From Ideonella benzenivorans (GTDB lineage Bacteria; Pseudomonadota; Gammaproteobacteria; Burkholderiales; Burkholderiaceae_C): a stretch of DNA of 64,000 nt. A program made the position numbers and the translations under genes. Location: positions 124,001 through 188,000 of the forward strand of contig NZ_JAGWCB010000018.1 in NCBI RefSeq assembly GCF_020387415.1, given 5' to 3'. Shown one piece after another: positions 35,198 to 43,297 of the stretch (positions are counted from its first letter, which is position 1; the number at the start of each line of letters is the position of its first letter). Below the pieces are notes generated by a model. It did no database searches and had not been told where the DNA came from. It worked only from the letters and a program-made list of their open reading frames with translations.

Positions 35198-36708
35198 ACC
35201 GCGCGGCCTCAACGACAACAATGATGCGTTCCCTGTTCACGCGGCGCCGGGCCAGCCTGGCCGCCGCTTCTCTGACGGCCCTGTTGGCCGGTGGTGCGGC
35301 CCTGGCCGCGACCCCGGGCGTGGACGAGCCGCCGCTGCCCGGCACGCCGCGCGCGCTGGAGGTGCCCAGTTTTCAGGAGGCCCGGCTGCCCAACGGCGTG
35401 CGGGTCATCGTGGCCGAGCGCCACGCCCTGCCGCTGGTCTCGGTCGCCCTGTACCTGCACCTGGGCGCTGCGGCGGACCCGAGCGGCCGCGCCGGCCTGG
35501 CCGCCCTGACCAATGACCTGCGCACCAAGGGCGCGGTGGTGGACGGCCAGCGGCTCGACGCCACCCAGATCGCCCGCCAGGCCGAGGCTCTGGGCAGCTC
35601 TCTGGACTCGGCCACCGACTGGCGTGGCAGCGCGTTGACCATGACCGTGGCCAAGCCCAAGTTGGACGCCGCCACCGCGCTGATGGCGGGCAGCCTGCTG
35701 CACCCGACGCTGGCGGCTGGCGAACTGGACCGCCTGAAGCAACAGACCTCTGACAGCCTGAAGTTGAGCCTGTCCGACCCAATGGCGCTGGCCGGCCTGA
35801 CCGCACGCCGCGCCTGGTGGGGCGGCAGCGTGTACGGCGGCGCGGTGACCCCGGCCAGCCTGGCCCGCATCGGCCGAACCGATGTGCAAGCCTTCGCCCG
35901 GCAACAACTGCGCCCCGAGCTGGCCACGCTGGTCATCACCGGCGACGTGACGCTGGCCCAGGCCAAGGCCTTGGCCCAACGCCACCTGGGCAGCTGGAAG
36001 CCCAACCGCATGGCCCTGCCCCAGCCCCGCAACGAAGCGGCCGCCCCGCAGACCCCGACTACCGTGCTGATCAACCTGCCCGGCGCCGGCCAGAGCGGCG
36101 TGGTGGTGATGGCCCCGGCCGTGCCCTACGACAGCCCGGACCGGCGCGTGGCCCAGGTGGCCGGCGCGGTGCTGGGCGGCGGCTACTCGGCCCGCCTGAA
36201 CCAGGAAGTGCGCATCAAGCGCGGCCTGAGCTACGGCGCTGGCGCCGGGCTGGACTTCCAGCCCGTGGGTGGCGTGCTGAGCGCCCGCACTCAGACCAAC
36301 AACACCACCGCCGGCCAGGTGGTGCAGCTCATGCGCGACGAAATCGTCCGCATGGGGCAGGAACTGCCCGCGGACGAGGAACTGGAAGCCCGCAAGGCTG
36401 CGCTGGTGGGCGGCTACGGCCGCCAGGTGGAAACCACCGGTGGCCTGGCCGCCGTCGCGCTGGACCTGATCGGCCGCGACCGCCCGCTGAGCGACGCCCA
36501 GACCCACGTGCCCGAAATCCAGGCCGTGACCGCCGTGCAGGTGCGCGACTACGCCGCCAAGCAGTGGTCCCTCATGGCCCTGCGCACGGTGGTGGTGGGC
36601 GACATGGCCAAGGCCGCCGAAGGCCTCAAACCGGTGGCCGACAAGCCGCTGACGCTGGATGCCAAGGACTTGGATCTGGAATCAGCGACGCTGGTGAAGG
36701 CACGCTGA
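35194..36708 (+). CDS. M16 peptidase, non-catalytic partner subunit
   Basis: A 504-residue exported M16 homologue (signal sequence about 12-38, MMRSLFTRRRASLAAASLTA). At the place of the zinc motif it reads GLAALTNDL, so HxxEH is absent and the subunit cannot be a zinc peptidase. The substrate-binding R/Y motif is present in the second half (KRGLSYGAGAGLDF). This is the usual division of labour in two-subunit M16 enzymes. Translationally coupled to the catalytic subunit, and followed by a strong terminator. Confidence 0.88.
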   Translation: MNRAASTTTMMRSLFTRRRASLAAASLTALLAGGAALAATPGVDEPPLPGTPRALEVPSFQEARLPNGVRVIVAERHALPLVSVALYLHLGAAADPSGRAGLAALTNDLRTKGAVVDGQRLDATQIARQAEALGSSLDSATDWRGSALTMTVAKPKLDAATALMAGSLLHPTLAAGELDRLKQQTSDSLKLSLSDPMALAGLTARRAWWGGSVYGGAVTPASLARIGRTDVQAFARQQLRPELATLVITGDVTLAQAKALAQRHLGSWKPNRMALPQPRNEAAAPQTPTTVLINLPGAGQSGVVVMAPAVPYDSPDRRVAQVAGAVLGGGYSARLNQEVRIKRGLSYGAGAGLDFQPVGGVLSARTQTNNTTAGQVVQLMRDEIVRMGQELPADEELEARKAALVGGYGRQVETTGGLAAVALDLIGRDRPLSDAQTHVPEIQAVTAVQVRDYAAKQWSLMALRTVVVGDMAKAAEGLKPVADKPLTLDAKDLDLESATLVKAR

Positions 36709-36744
36709 GGGCGATCTTCTTCGTGCCAGCGGAGGCTGGAAATG

Positions 36745-36778
36745 ACAAGGGGCACGCCGGGAGGCGTGCCCCTTGTTC
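36745..36778. terminator. Strong 14-bp hairpin after the M16 genes
   Basis: Arms ACAAGGGGCACGCC and GGCGTGCCCCTTGT around a GGGA loop, 36 bases after the M16 stop. Located between the M16 pair and the convergent gene ending at 36809, so it may serve both strands. The flanking T-tract is short. Confidence 0.7.
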
Positions 36779-36808
36779 CTTGGCGAGTCACCTGGCGATC
36801 AGATCAAC

Positions 36809-37333
36809 TCAAGGCCCCTGCTCAATGGCGAACTGAAGGTAAAGCAAGGAAGGATCCTTACGGCCGGGCGACACGTTCACATAGGCATGCTGTACACGCT
36901 TGCCCAGGGTCCATCTCGCGTAGCACGTGCTGCCCTTTTCCTGCTGCCCCTTGCCAAAACGCTGGCGGAGGATGTCATAGAGCGCATCGCAGGTCGCAGG
37001 CTGCTTCAAAACGATGTCGATGATGCCCAAGGGACCTGGGACCACCGATATCCTCACCACGCCCGCCATGGGTGGGCAATCCACCTGGCTGCTGCTGGCG
37101 TTCCGGAAGCACCCGACCGGAAGCAAGGAACGGATGGCCGACCAATCCTGGGTCAACACCTCAGGATGATCGGCCAGCGGCTCGACCAGCGCCCGCCAAT
37201 CGGCGCGCACCGCCGGCACCGCCATGGGAGTCCGCTCGGCTGGAGAGCCAGCATCCGACGCAGCAGCTGATGGCATGGCCGCGGCGACGTACAGCAGGGC
37301 GATGGCCATCAGCCGCTTGTTCCGTGTTTTCAC
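36809..37333 (-). CDS. Secreted protein of unknown function near the T6SS module
   Basis: A 174-residue exported protein: signal peptide about 1-26 (KTRNKRLMAIALLYVAAAMP, cleavage near SAAA), then a mature region with four cysteines (GCFRN, DCPPM, TCDALY, TCYARW) that may form disulfides. GTG 37333 is preferred because it gives a normal basic n-region; ATG 37309 is an alternative. No family recognised. It follows the immunity candidate on the same strand after 243 bases, so it could be a second immunity protein or an unrelated periplasmic protein. Confidence 0.55.
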   Translation of the reverse strand: MKTRNKRLMAIALLYVAAAMPSAAASDAGSPAERTPMAVPAVRADWRALVEPLADHPEVLTQDWSAIRSLLPVGCFRNASSSQVDCPPMAGVVRISVVPGPLGIIDIVLKQPATCDALYDILRQRFGKGQQEKGSTCYARWTLGKRVQHAYVNVSPGRKDPSLLYLQFAIEQGP

Positions 37334-37576
37334 AATCAAATACTTCCAGGCTTCAGGCGTATCTGCTTGGGGATGGCATCTGCAAGGCGAGGCTTTGCTC
37401 CTCCTTCGCGCCGGCATCGACTTCCTCTCACGCCCAAACAAGCCGACCTCGCCACGCCCCTGGTACAGGCCACACGCAATAAATTCTTATTACCAATTCT
37501 CGCTGGCCAATACACGCTGACATTCCATTCCATGGAATTCTCCAGTCAGTTTTTGCCGCGCCCATTCAGTTAAAAA

Positions 37577-37990
37577 TCACTTCTCCCATGAACATCGATT
37601 GCCCTCATAGCTCCCCTGATCATCCGAAAAAACAAAAACTTTCCGACTTCCAGAACGACGATATCGGACTTCTCCGATGGCCGCCCCCTGACTAATTACA
37701 AAGTAATGCCCATTCAGTTTCCCATTGATAATTTCTTCATAGGTTGACTTTACAACAGCAGGAACCTCCTTACCCAACGTCACTTCCCTTACACGAACAA
37801 CGGGAATATCAGCCACCCCCCCCTCATACCGGACATAACTTCCTTTACCCCCCTCATCCGGCAGAACAAACTTCACCCTAATCTTTGCATCCCCATTATT
37901 ATCCGCAGACAAACAAAGAGGCTGCGCCACCGCTGGCCACTGCCCAAAAAGAAAGAGAGATAAAAAACAACCAAAAATAAATCTAAACAT
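37577..37990 (-). CDS. Periplasmic immunity-protein candidate for the VgrG-linked effector
   Basis: A 137-residue exported protein: signal peptide 1-21 (FRFIFGCFLSLFLFGQWPAV), then a mature part rich in beta strands with two cysteines (LCLSADNNGD near the start, RCSWEK at the end). AT-rich compared with the surroundings. Its start lies inside the last codons of the effector gene (eight-base overlap), the usual layout of T6SS effector-immunity pairs, and a periplasmic location suits protection against a cell-wall hydrolase. No homologue recognised; the immunity role is inference from context. Confidence 0.65.
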   Translation of the reverse strand: MFRFIFGCFLSLFLFGQWPAVAQPLCLSADNNGDAKIRVKFVLPDEGGKGSYVRYEGGVADIPVVRVREVTLGKEVPAVVKSTYEEIINGKLNGHYFVISQGAAIGEVRYRRSGSRKVFVFSDDQGSYEGNRCSWEK

Positions 37991-40169
37991 CCGATCTGAC
38001 CTTTTCAGAAAAATCAAACGCGACGGAATCTAAAAGTACATAACCGGTGACTTTCAGGTGCGAGCGCCTTGCGACCAAACCGGTCCACAGCGCATCCTCC
38101 GCTCCGTTAACGTTTTTCGTTACACGCCGAATCTCTGTTTCCCCAACGCCTTCATCTGCCGCGCGTGATATATTCGAAAAACCACCGCCAACAATGCGAC
38201 CAACCCAATAGAGCCCAGCGGCATCCGCAGAATAGTATTTATTTTCAGATATAAGTCGATTATTTGGCTCAACAATAAAACTTGACATCCCGCCGCGGCC
38301 ATGATAGTTTGAAAAACCTTGGTAGTTTTTTCGACCCGTAGTCTGAATCAAGCCTCGTCCTTTAAACCTAATCCCATCGCCCTTCTCAGTATTTCCCAAA
38401 TCCGTCCGCCCCTCGTACTCCTTCCCCGATGCAATCTCCTCCGTCAACCGCAATACTCCAGTCTCCTGATAAACCTGCGCCAAGAAATGAGCCAACCGCC
38501 CCCTACGAAGACCGTATTTCAAGAACATCCGCATCATCACACCATTCCCTCTCTCGGAGAGCCGCCGCCTAGCCTCCGCCGTTGACACAGATGCCTTAAT
38601 TATTTGAGAATTCTTATTTGTCTTGTTTGTTTGGAATGTAAGCGGAATGCAGCGCAACATCTCTCGCTCGCATAACCAAGAGCAATTCCTCAATAGTGAA
38701 ACAAATACCTTTGGATGAAATCGCCAATGACTTGCACTCATCCCCATACCTCCTGGGGAAAACGCCAGCGCCTGGATATGCGCCTTTAGTAGCGAAAAGT
38801 CGGCTTCAGTGAAGGGCGACGAGTTTTCCTCCGTCTGCGTCTTGAGCCAGCCCCAACGCTGCTCGATGGTTGAAGCTTCCCACTCAGTGGGAAATTTGCA
38901 GATAGCATGCGCCAACTTTGGCACCATCGATGCATCTGAAAGCCGTACTGCCGCCTCGATCGGATCCACTTGGCCGTCGCCGCTGATATCCAACCAGCTC
39001 TTGAGGGTTTTGGAGTCGCAGCGGCTGTCCTGATCTTCGCTGTCATCGATCAGACTCCAGCGGCGCCAATGGGGGAAATCGGCATCACTGTACTTGTGTA
39101 CACCCCTCGCATTGAGATTGACCCAGCCCTGCCCTCCTGAAAAGCAGACCTTGCGCCAATGCGGCACATCCGAGGGCGTGAGCGTCTCATGGTCGGTGTT
39201 GATCACTCGGCCAAAGCGAAGCAATTCATAAACGGCGCTTGGCGCGGGACGCGCACCCGAAGGGTAGGCCTTGCTGATCTCGTTGGCTCGCTTGTAGATG
39301 TCGTACTCGCCGTCCACCTCTTCCAGCGGTTCGGCGATGCGGGAACCATCCAGCCGCAGGCTTTCGAGATAGGCACTGCCACGATGGCCAGCAACCCCTT
39401 CGCCCCCTGCAAAGCGCAACGCCACCACAAAGGGCTCGACACTGGTATGCACCGGTTGCAGGGATCTTGTAGCGGGCAGCGGAGCCCTCTTGTTAGGCTT
39501 GGGCGGTTGAACGTGCGCCTGCACCATGTGATCCAGGGGCTTCTCCTCGAAGAACTGTGTGCCCCCGGGCAATAGAAAGTAAATCTGACCATACACAGCG
39601 TCCGTCCGGCCATCCTTGCTGGTGTCCAAATCTCCGCTGCTCCGCCCCACCAGACGCTTGAGATTGGCGTCGTCGCAGACGATTTCGAAATGGATGCGGC
39701 GTTCAAGAGCCCCGTAGATCTGTCCGGCCGTGCCCAAGGCCGCCTTGCGATACACCGTTCGCCCTTGTGCCACGGCGGGGTCAATGGCGCTCAGGTGCAT
39801 GTAGATCGAGAAGAACACCACCTTGGCGTCGGCTCCTTCGCCAATCTCGGTTTCGTGCTTGAGCACAACCACACCGTTGTCTGTCCAACCACCACGATAG
39901 GCCAAGGGTTCGCTCTCCGACAGAGTTCCTGCCGGCTGTGGCTTGGGAGTACGCACGAATACGACCGCCCCATCGGCAATCGCCCGCACTGCTTCGGCTT
40001 GGCCATTGGTCTGCGGCGCGATCAGATGCATGCCGCCATGCCAGCCCAAGTTCATGCTGAGAGGAAAGGCACCATCCCCCGGCTGCCCGCCCTGCATGCA
40101 GCGATCCAGCCAGGCGTCCTCGGTTTCGTTGGCCTGCCGTGCTGGGAGGAATGGAGGGCTGATGAGCAT
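37983..40169 (-). CDS. T6SS effector with M23-like and GH19-like domains
   Basis: A 728-residue protein starting 23 bases after vgrG. Residues about 35-170 follow the M23 endopeptidase pattern (WHGGMHLIAP, YMHLS, RIHFEIVCDD), but the zinc-ligand Asp is His48 and the first His of HxH is Arg158, so activity is doubtful. An EF-hand-like loop DISGDGQVDPIEA is near 393. About 540-710 is a GH19/lysozyme-like domain: HFLAQVYQETGVL with the likely catalytic Glu (about 567), then YEGRTDLGNTEKGDGIRFKG and RGLIQTTGRKNY. It should attack peptidoglycan of rival cells. The C-terminal third is AT-rich, unlike the N-terminus. Confidence 0.78.
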   Translation of the reverse strand: MLISPPFLPARQANETEDAWLDRCMQGGQPGDGAFPLSMNLGWHGGMHLIAPQTNGQAEAVRAIADGAVVFVRTPKPQPAGTLSESEPLAYRGGWTDNGVVVLKHETEIGEGADAKVVFFSIYMHLSAIDPAVAQGRTVYRKAALGTAGQIYGALERRIHFEIVCDDANLKRLVGRSSGDLDTSKDGRTDAVYGQIYFLLPGGTQFFEEKPLDHMVQAHVQPPKPNKRAPLPATRSLQPVHTSVEPFVVALRFAGGEGVAGHRGSAYLESLRLDGSRIAEPLEEVDGEYDIYKRANEISKAYPSGARPAPSAVYELLRFGRVINTDHETLTPSDVPHWRKVCFSGGQGWVNLNARGVHKYSDADFPHWRRWSLIDDSEDQDSRCDSKTLKSWLDISGDGQVDPIEAAVRLSDASMVPKLAHAICKFPTEWEASTIEQRWGWLKTQTEENSSPFTEADFSLLKAHIQALAFSPGGMGMSASHWRFHPKVFVSLLRNCSWLCEREMLRCIPLTFQTNKTNKNSQIIKASVSTAEARRRLSERGNGVMMRMFLKYGLRRGRLAHFLAQVYQETGVLRLTEEIASGKEYEGRTDLGNTEKGDGIRFKGRGLIQTTGRKNYQGFSNYHGRGGMSSFIVEPNNRLISENKYYSADAAGLYWVGRIVGGGFSNISRAADEGVGETEIRRVTKNVNGAEDALWTGLVARRSHLKVTGYVLLDSVAFDFSEKVRSDV

Positions 40170-40192
40170 TGTCCTGACTCGCAAATGGACAG

Positions 40193-43090
40193 TTACAGAG
40201 AAAACGGATAACGCGCCTTGAAGACAAGCGTGCCTTTGGGAAGGATGGGCATGGTGTGACTCACGCTCTCCCCTCCCTCGAAGCTCTTGCTGGCCGCCTT
40301 GACCGTGATGGTCCCCGGGCATTCGAAGGTGATGTTGCCGCCCTCCAGGGTGATGCTGGCCCCGCCCGCGGTGGCCAGGGTGATCTTCTTGGCCGCGGCC
40401 CAGTTGACGCTGGCGCTCTGGCTCTGGATGGCCAGCTGCTTTTGCGCGGCCAACTGGGCGGTGCCGGCCTGGGCCTGGATGGTCAGCGGGTCCTGTCCGG
40501 CGATCAGGGTCACGCCGGTGCCCGCGGCTTGGCTGCCGGGTTGGATGGCTCCGCCCAGGATGCCGATGGCCTGGCCGGTGTGCAGGCGCCAGGCGCCGGC
40601 TACGGCCTGGTCGATGTCCTGCGCGCTGGTCTGGTGGATGTTCTCGCCAGCGGCGTAGACGATGTCGGCCGCCGCGGTTTGCAGCAGGCCGCCACGGGCG
40701 CTGACGGCGGCGATGGCGTCAGTGCTGTGGGGCAGCTTGTCGTCGGCGGTCTGGGTGTTCTTGCCAGCCGCGTCGGCCTGGGCCTGGTCCACGTCCTGGG
40801 CACTGACCATGCCGCTGACCTGGGTGAGCCAGGCGGGGATGGGCGCGGCCTTCGGGTCGGCCTGGCTTTGCCCGGCCTGGGTGCTGCCCAGTTGGCCGGA
40901 GAAGGCCACGGTCTGGTGGGTGGCCGCGGCCTGGCTGAAGGTCTGGCTCAGGGTGCCCAGCTGCCGGGCCAGGGCGATGCCGGCAGCGTTGTCGCCCGCG
41001 GGCTCGGCGGCCTGGGTGCCGAAGGTGCTGATGAGCAGGCCCTGGCGGGCGCGCACGGCGCCGTAGGCGTCGGTGCGCAGCTCCCAGCCGGTGCCGCGGA
41101 AGCTGCCGCGGTGGTTGTCGGCCTGGTGGATGAGGTGACCCAGGTTGAGCTGGCTGGCGTGCTGGGTGCTGGCCAGTTGCACCCGCAGCTGGCCGTCGCT
41201 GTCGTCGAACACGAGCTGGTTGTAGCCGCTGCCGCCGAATTCCTTGCTCTTGTAGCCGGACAGGGCCGCGGCGTTGCGCTGGCCGCCCTGGCTGAGCTCG
41301 GCCGGGGCCGCGCCGTGCCAGGCCGGGCTATGGCCGCCGGTCAGGTTGCTCTGGGCCGAGGGGTTGGCGTCGCTGCTGTTGGCAAAGCTGCTGGTGTCGG
41401 CTTCAGCCCCTTGGCCCCCCGGCGTGGCGGGCACGCCACCCTCACCCCGGCCGTGGTACAGGCCGCACAGGATGATGGGCTGCTCCAGGTCGTCGTCCAC
41501 ATGGCCCACCAGCACCTCGTGGCCGATGCGCGGGGTCCACTGCAGGCCCTGGCCTTCGCCGGCCAGCGGTTGCAGCACCCGCACCCAGGGGCTGGCCAGC
41601 GCCGTGCCCGGTGCGTTGTCTTCCTGGCCCTGGAACTCGTAGCGGATGCGCACCCGACCCAGGCGGTCGGTGTGCACTTCCTGGTCGCCCTGCGGGGTGA
41701 TGCTGCCGTCGGGGCCCACCACGGTGGCCAGCAGCGGTCCCGGCGCCACCGCGCGCGGGTACAGGCATTGGCCGTGCTCATCCACCCACAGCGGCCGCCA
41801 GGGGATGTGGGCGCGGAGGGCGGCAAAGGCGTTGGCGTAGCCGCGGGCCTGGGCCTGGCGGATCAGCGCGGGCTCCAGCCACTCGGGCCAGAACTCGGCC
41901 AGCGGGTCGTGGCGGCGCCGCCCGCCCCAGGGCTGGAACTGGCGCGCCAGGGTCTCGGCCAGGTCCTTGGGCAGGTTGTTCAGGCCAGCGTGGGTGACGT
42001 CGGTCAGCAGGAACTGCTTGTCTTCCTCGGGGCGCAGGTCGTCCAGCGCGTCCAGCGGGGAGTCGGTCAGCGCAAAGCGCTGGCCGGCCATGAAGCTGCG
42101 CACCACCGAGCGGCCCAGCCAGGCCTTGTGGCGGGCTTCGATGGCCTGCTGGGCCAGGGTGAGGCTGCGCTGGAGCTGGCCGCTGTCGGCCAGCAGGGCA
42201 CCGTGGCCACTCTCGCCCAGGCTCTCGTAGGTTTCCAGCCAGGGCGCGTTCTCGCCGCCCACGCTGCCGACAGTGGCCACCTCGGCGGCCACCAGGCGGG
42301 CCTGTTCGGGGTCGTAACGGGTGGCGCTGAGCACGGCCACGGCCTGCTGGCGTTGGCCGCCAAAGGCCTGGATCGTGTCCTGGCCTTCCTGCACGCCGTC
42401 GCGGTGGAAGCGCACGCCGCCCCAGGCGGCCGAGCCCGCGTCTTCCGGGCAGCTCTGGCTGGACGTGCTGTCGGCGAAGAAGACGACGGTGGGGCCCGGT
42501 TGGCCGCCATCGGCCTCCTCGAAGCGGTAGGCCAGGCCTTCGCGCGCCAAGAGGCGTTGCAGAAAGGCCAGATCGGTCTCGCGGTACTGCACGGTGTAGG
42601 GCCGCACGCCGGCCTGGGCCGAGGCCTGCAGGTGCTCGCCCACGCAGGGGGCCCAGCGCCAGCTGGCCCATCCGGCGTAGCGGTTGAGCACGCTGTCGAT
42701 CAGGTCGGTCAGCAGGGTGTCCTGCCAGACCTGGCTGCGCAGGGTCTGGCCCAGAAAGCCCAGCCAGGGCTGGACGGTGAACTGGTAGCGCGAGAGGCCG
42801 CCGTCGCTGTCTTCGGCCGCGGCCTGCAGCACCTGGCCGGTGCGGCGCGCCTCGCTGCCGTCGGCCAGGCGGGTGACCAGGGTGAGGGGCTGGCCCAGCA
42901 GAGTCTGCAGGGCCAGGCCGGGGGTTTCGCTGACGGCCAGCAGCTGCAGCTCCCAGGGGCGGCTGAGCGCTTCGCGCAGGGCCCAGGCCTGCACGTGCAG
43001 GCCAGCCAGCGCAGCGCAGGGCGAATCGAGCCGGTACAGGCGCTGCTCATCGTCGAAGAGCCCCAAGGTGCTCGCCAGGCTGCTGATCAT
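40193..43090 (-). CDS. vgrG: Type VI secretion tip protein VgrG
   Basis: A 965-residue VgrG. A gp27-like region spans about 1-390 (YTVQYRETDLAFLQRLLARE at about 164-183). The gp5-like OB fold follows at about 430-560 (DRLGRVRIRYEFQGQ, SPWVRVLQPLAGEG, PRIGHEVLVGHVDDDLEQPI), then the T6SS Vgr/DUF2345 extension with repetitive beta-helix-like sequence to the end. It forms the spike tip carrying the effector encoded directly downstream. GGGAGGG precedes the ATG. No other T6SS structural genes are in the window, so this is an orphan vgrG island. Confidence 0.93.
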   Translation of the reverse strand: MISSLASTLGLFDDEQRLYRLDSPCAALAGLHVQAWALREALSRPWELQLLAVSETPGLALQTLLGQPLTLVTRLADGSEARRTGQVLQAAAEDSDGGLSRYQFTVQPWLGFLGQTLRSQVWQDTLLTDLIDSVLNRYAGWASWRWAPCVGEHLQASAQAGVRPYTVQYRETDLAFLQRLLAREGLAYRFEEADGGQPGPTVVFFADSTSSQSCPEDAGSAAWGGVRFHRDGVQEGQDTIQAFGGQRQQAVAVLSATRYDPEQARLVAAEVATVGSVGGENAPWLETYESLGESGHGALLADSGQLQRSLTLAQQAIEARHKAWLGRSVVRSFMAGQRFALTDSPLDALDDLRPEEDKQFLLTDVTHAGLNNLPKDLAETLARQFQPWGGRRRHDPLAEFWPEWLEPALIRQAQARGYANAFAALRAHIPWRPLWVDEHGQCLYPRAVAPGPLLATVVGPDGSITPQGDQEVHTDRLGRVRIRYEFQGQEDNAPGTALASPWVRVLQPLAGEGQGLQWTPRIGHEVLVGHVDDDLEQPIILCGLYHGRGEGGVPATPGGQGAEADTSSFANSSDANPSAQSNLTGGHSPAWHGAAPAELSQGGQRNAAALSGYKSKEFGGSGYNQLVFDDSDGQLRVQLASTQHASQLNLGHLIHQADNHRGSFRGTGWELRTDAYGAVRARQGLLISTFGTQAAEPAGDNAAGIALARQLGTLSQTFSQAAATHQTVAFSGQLGSTQAGQSQADPKAAPIPAWLTQVSGMVSAQDVDQAQADAAGKNTQTADDKLPHSTDAIAAVSARGGLLQTAAADIVYAAGENIHQTSAQDIDQAVAGAWRLHTGQAIGILGGAIQPGSQAAGTGVTLIAGQDPLTIQAQAGTAQLAAQKQLAIQSQSASVNWAAAKKITLATAGGASITLEGGNITFECPGTITVKAASKSFEGGESVSHTMPILPKGTLVFKARYPFSL

Positions 43091-43250
43091 GGTGTGCCGC
43101 CCTCCCTGGCCGGCTGTTGTATGAACCTCTCAGCACACGGCCACATGCCGTCCACGCTGGGGTCGCGCGGATTCTAGGAAGGCGGTTGGGCCACTTCGTC
43201 ACCCATCCGGGGGAGTTTCCACACGGGCTGTCATGCTTGTCACCAACAGC

Positions 43251-43278
43251 AACAAAAAAGGGCCCCGAAGGGCCCTTT
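43251..43278 (-). terminator. Terminator of the opgGH operon
   Basis: Arms AAAGGGCCC/GGGCCCTTT around a four-base loop, followed on the minus strand by a U-run (A-run at 43254-43259 on the plus strand). It lies 20 bases after the opgH stop and before vgrG, and ends the glucan operon. Confidence 0.8.
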
Positions 43279-43297
43279 GGAAGGATGGTGACGCAGC

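Noticed and set aside
37527-37538. Palindrome ATTCCATGGAAT between the immunity candidate and the secreted protein gene
   Set aside because: Perfect but short, in an AT-rich patch, with no promoter or partner site nearby; could be chance.
40256-43177. Open frame of more than 900 codons opposite vgrG
   Set aside because: Shadow of vgrG: repetitive Gly/Ala/Val/Leu/Gln text without motifs, while the vgrG frame has clear domains.
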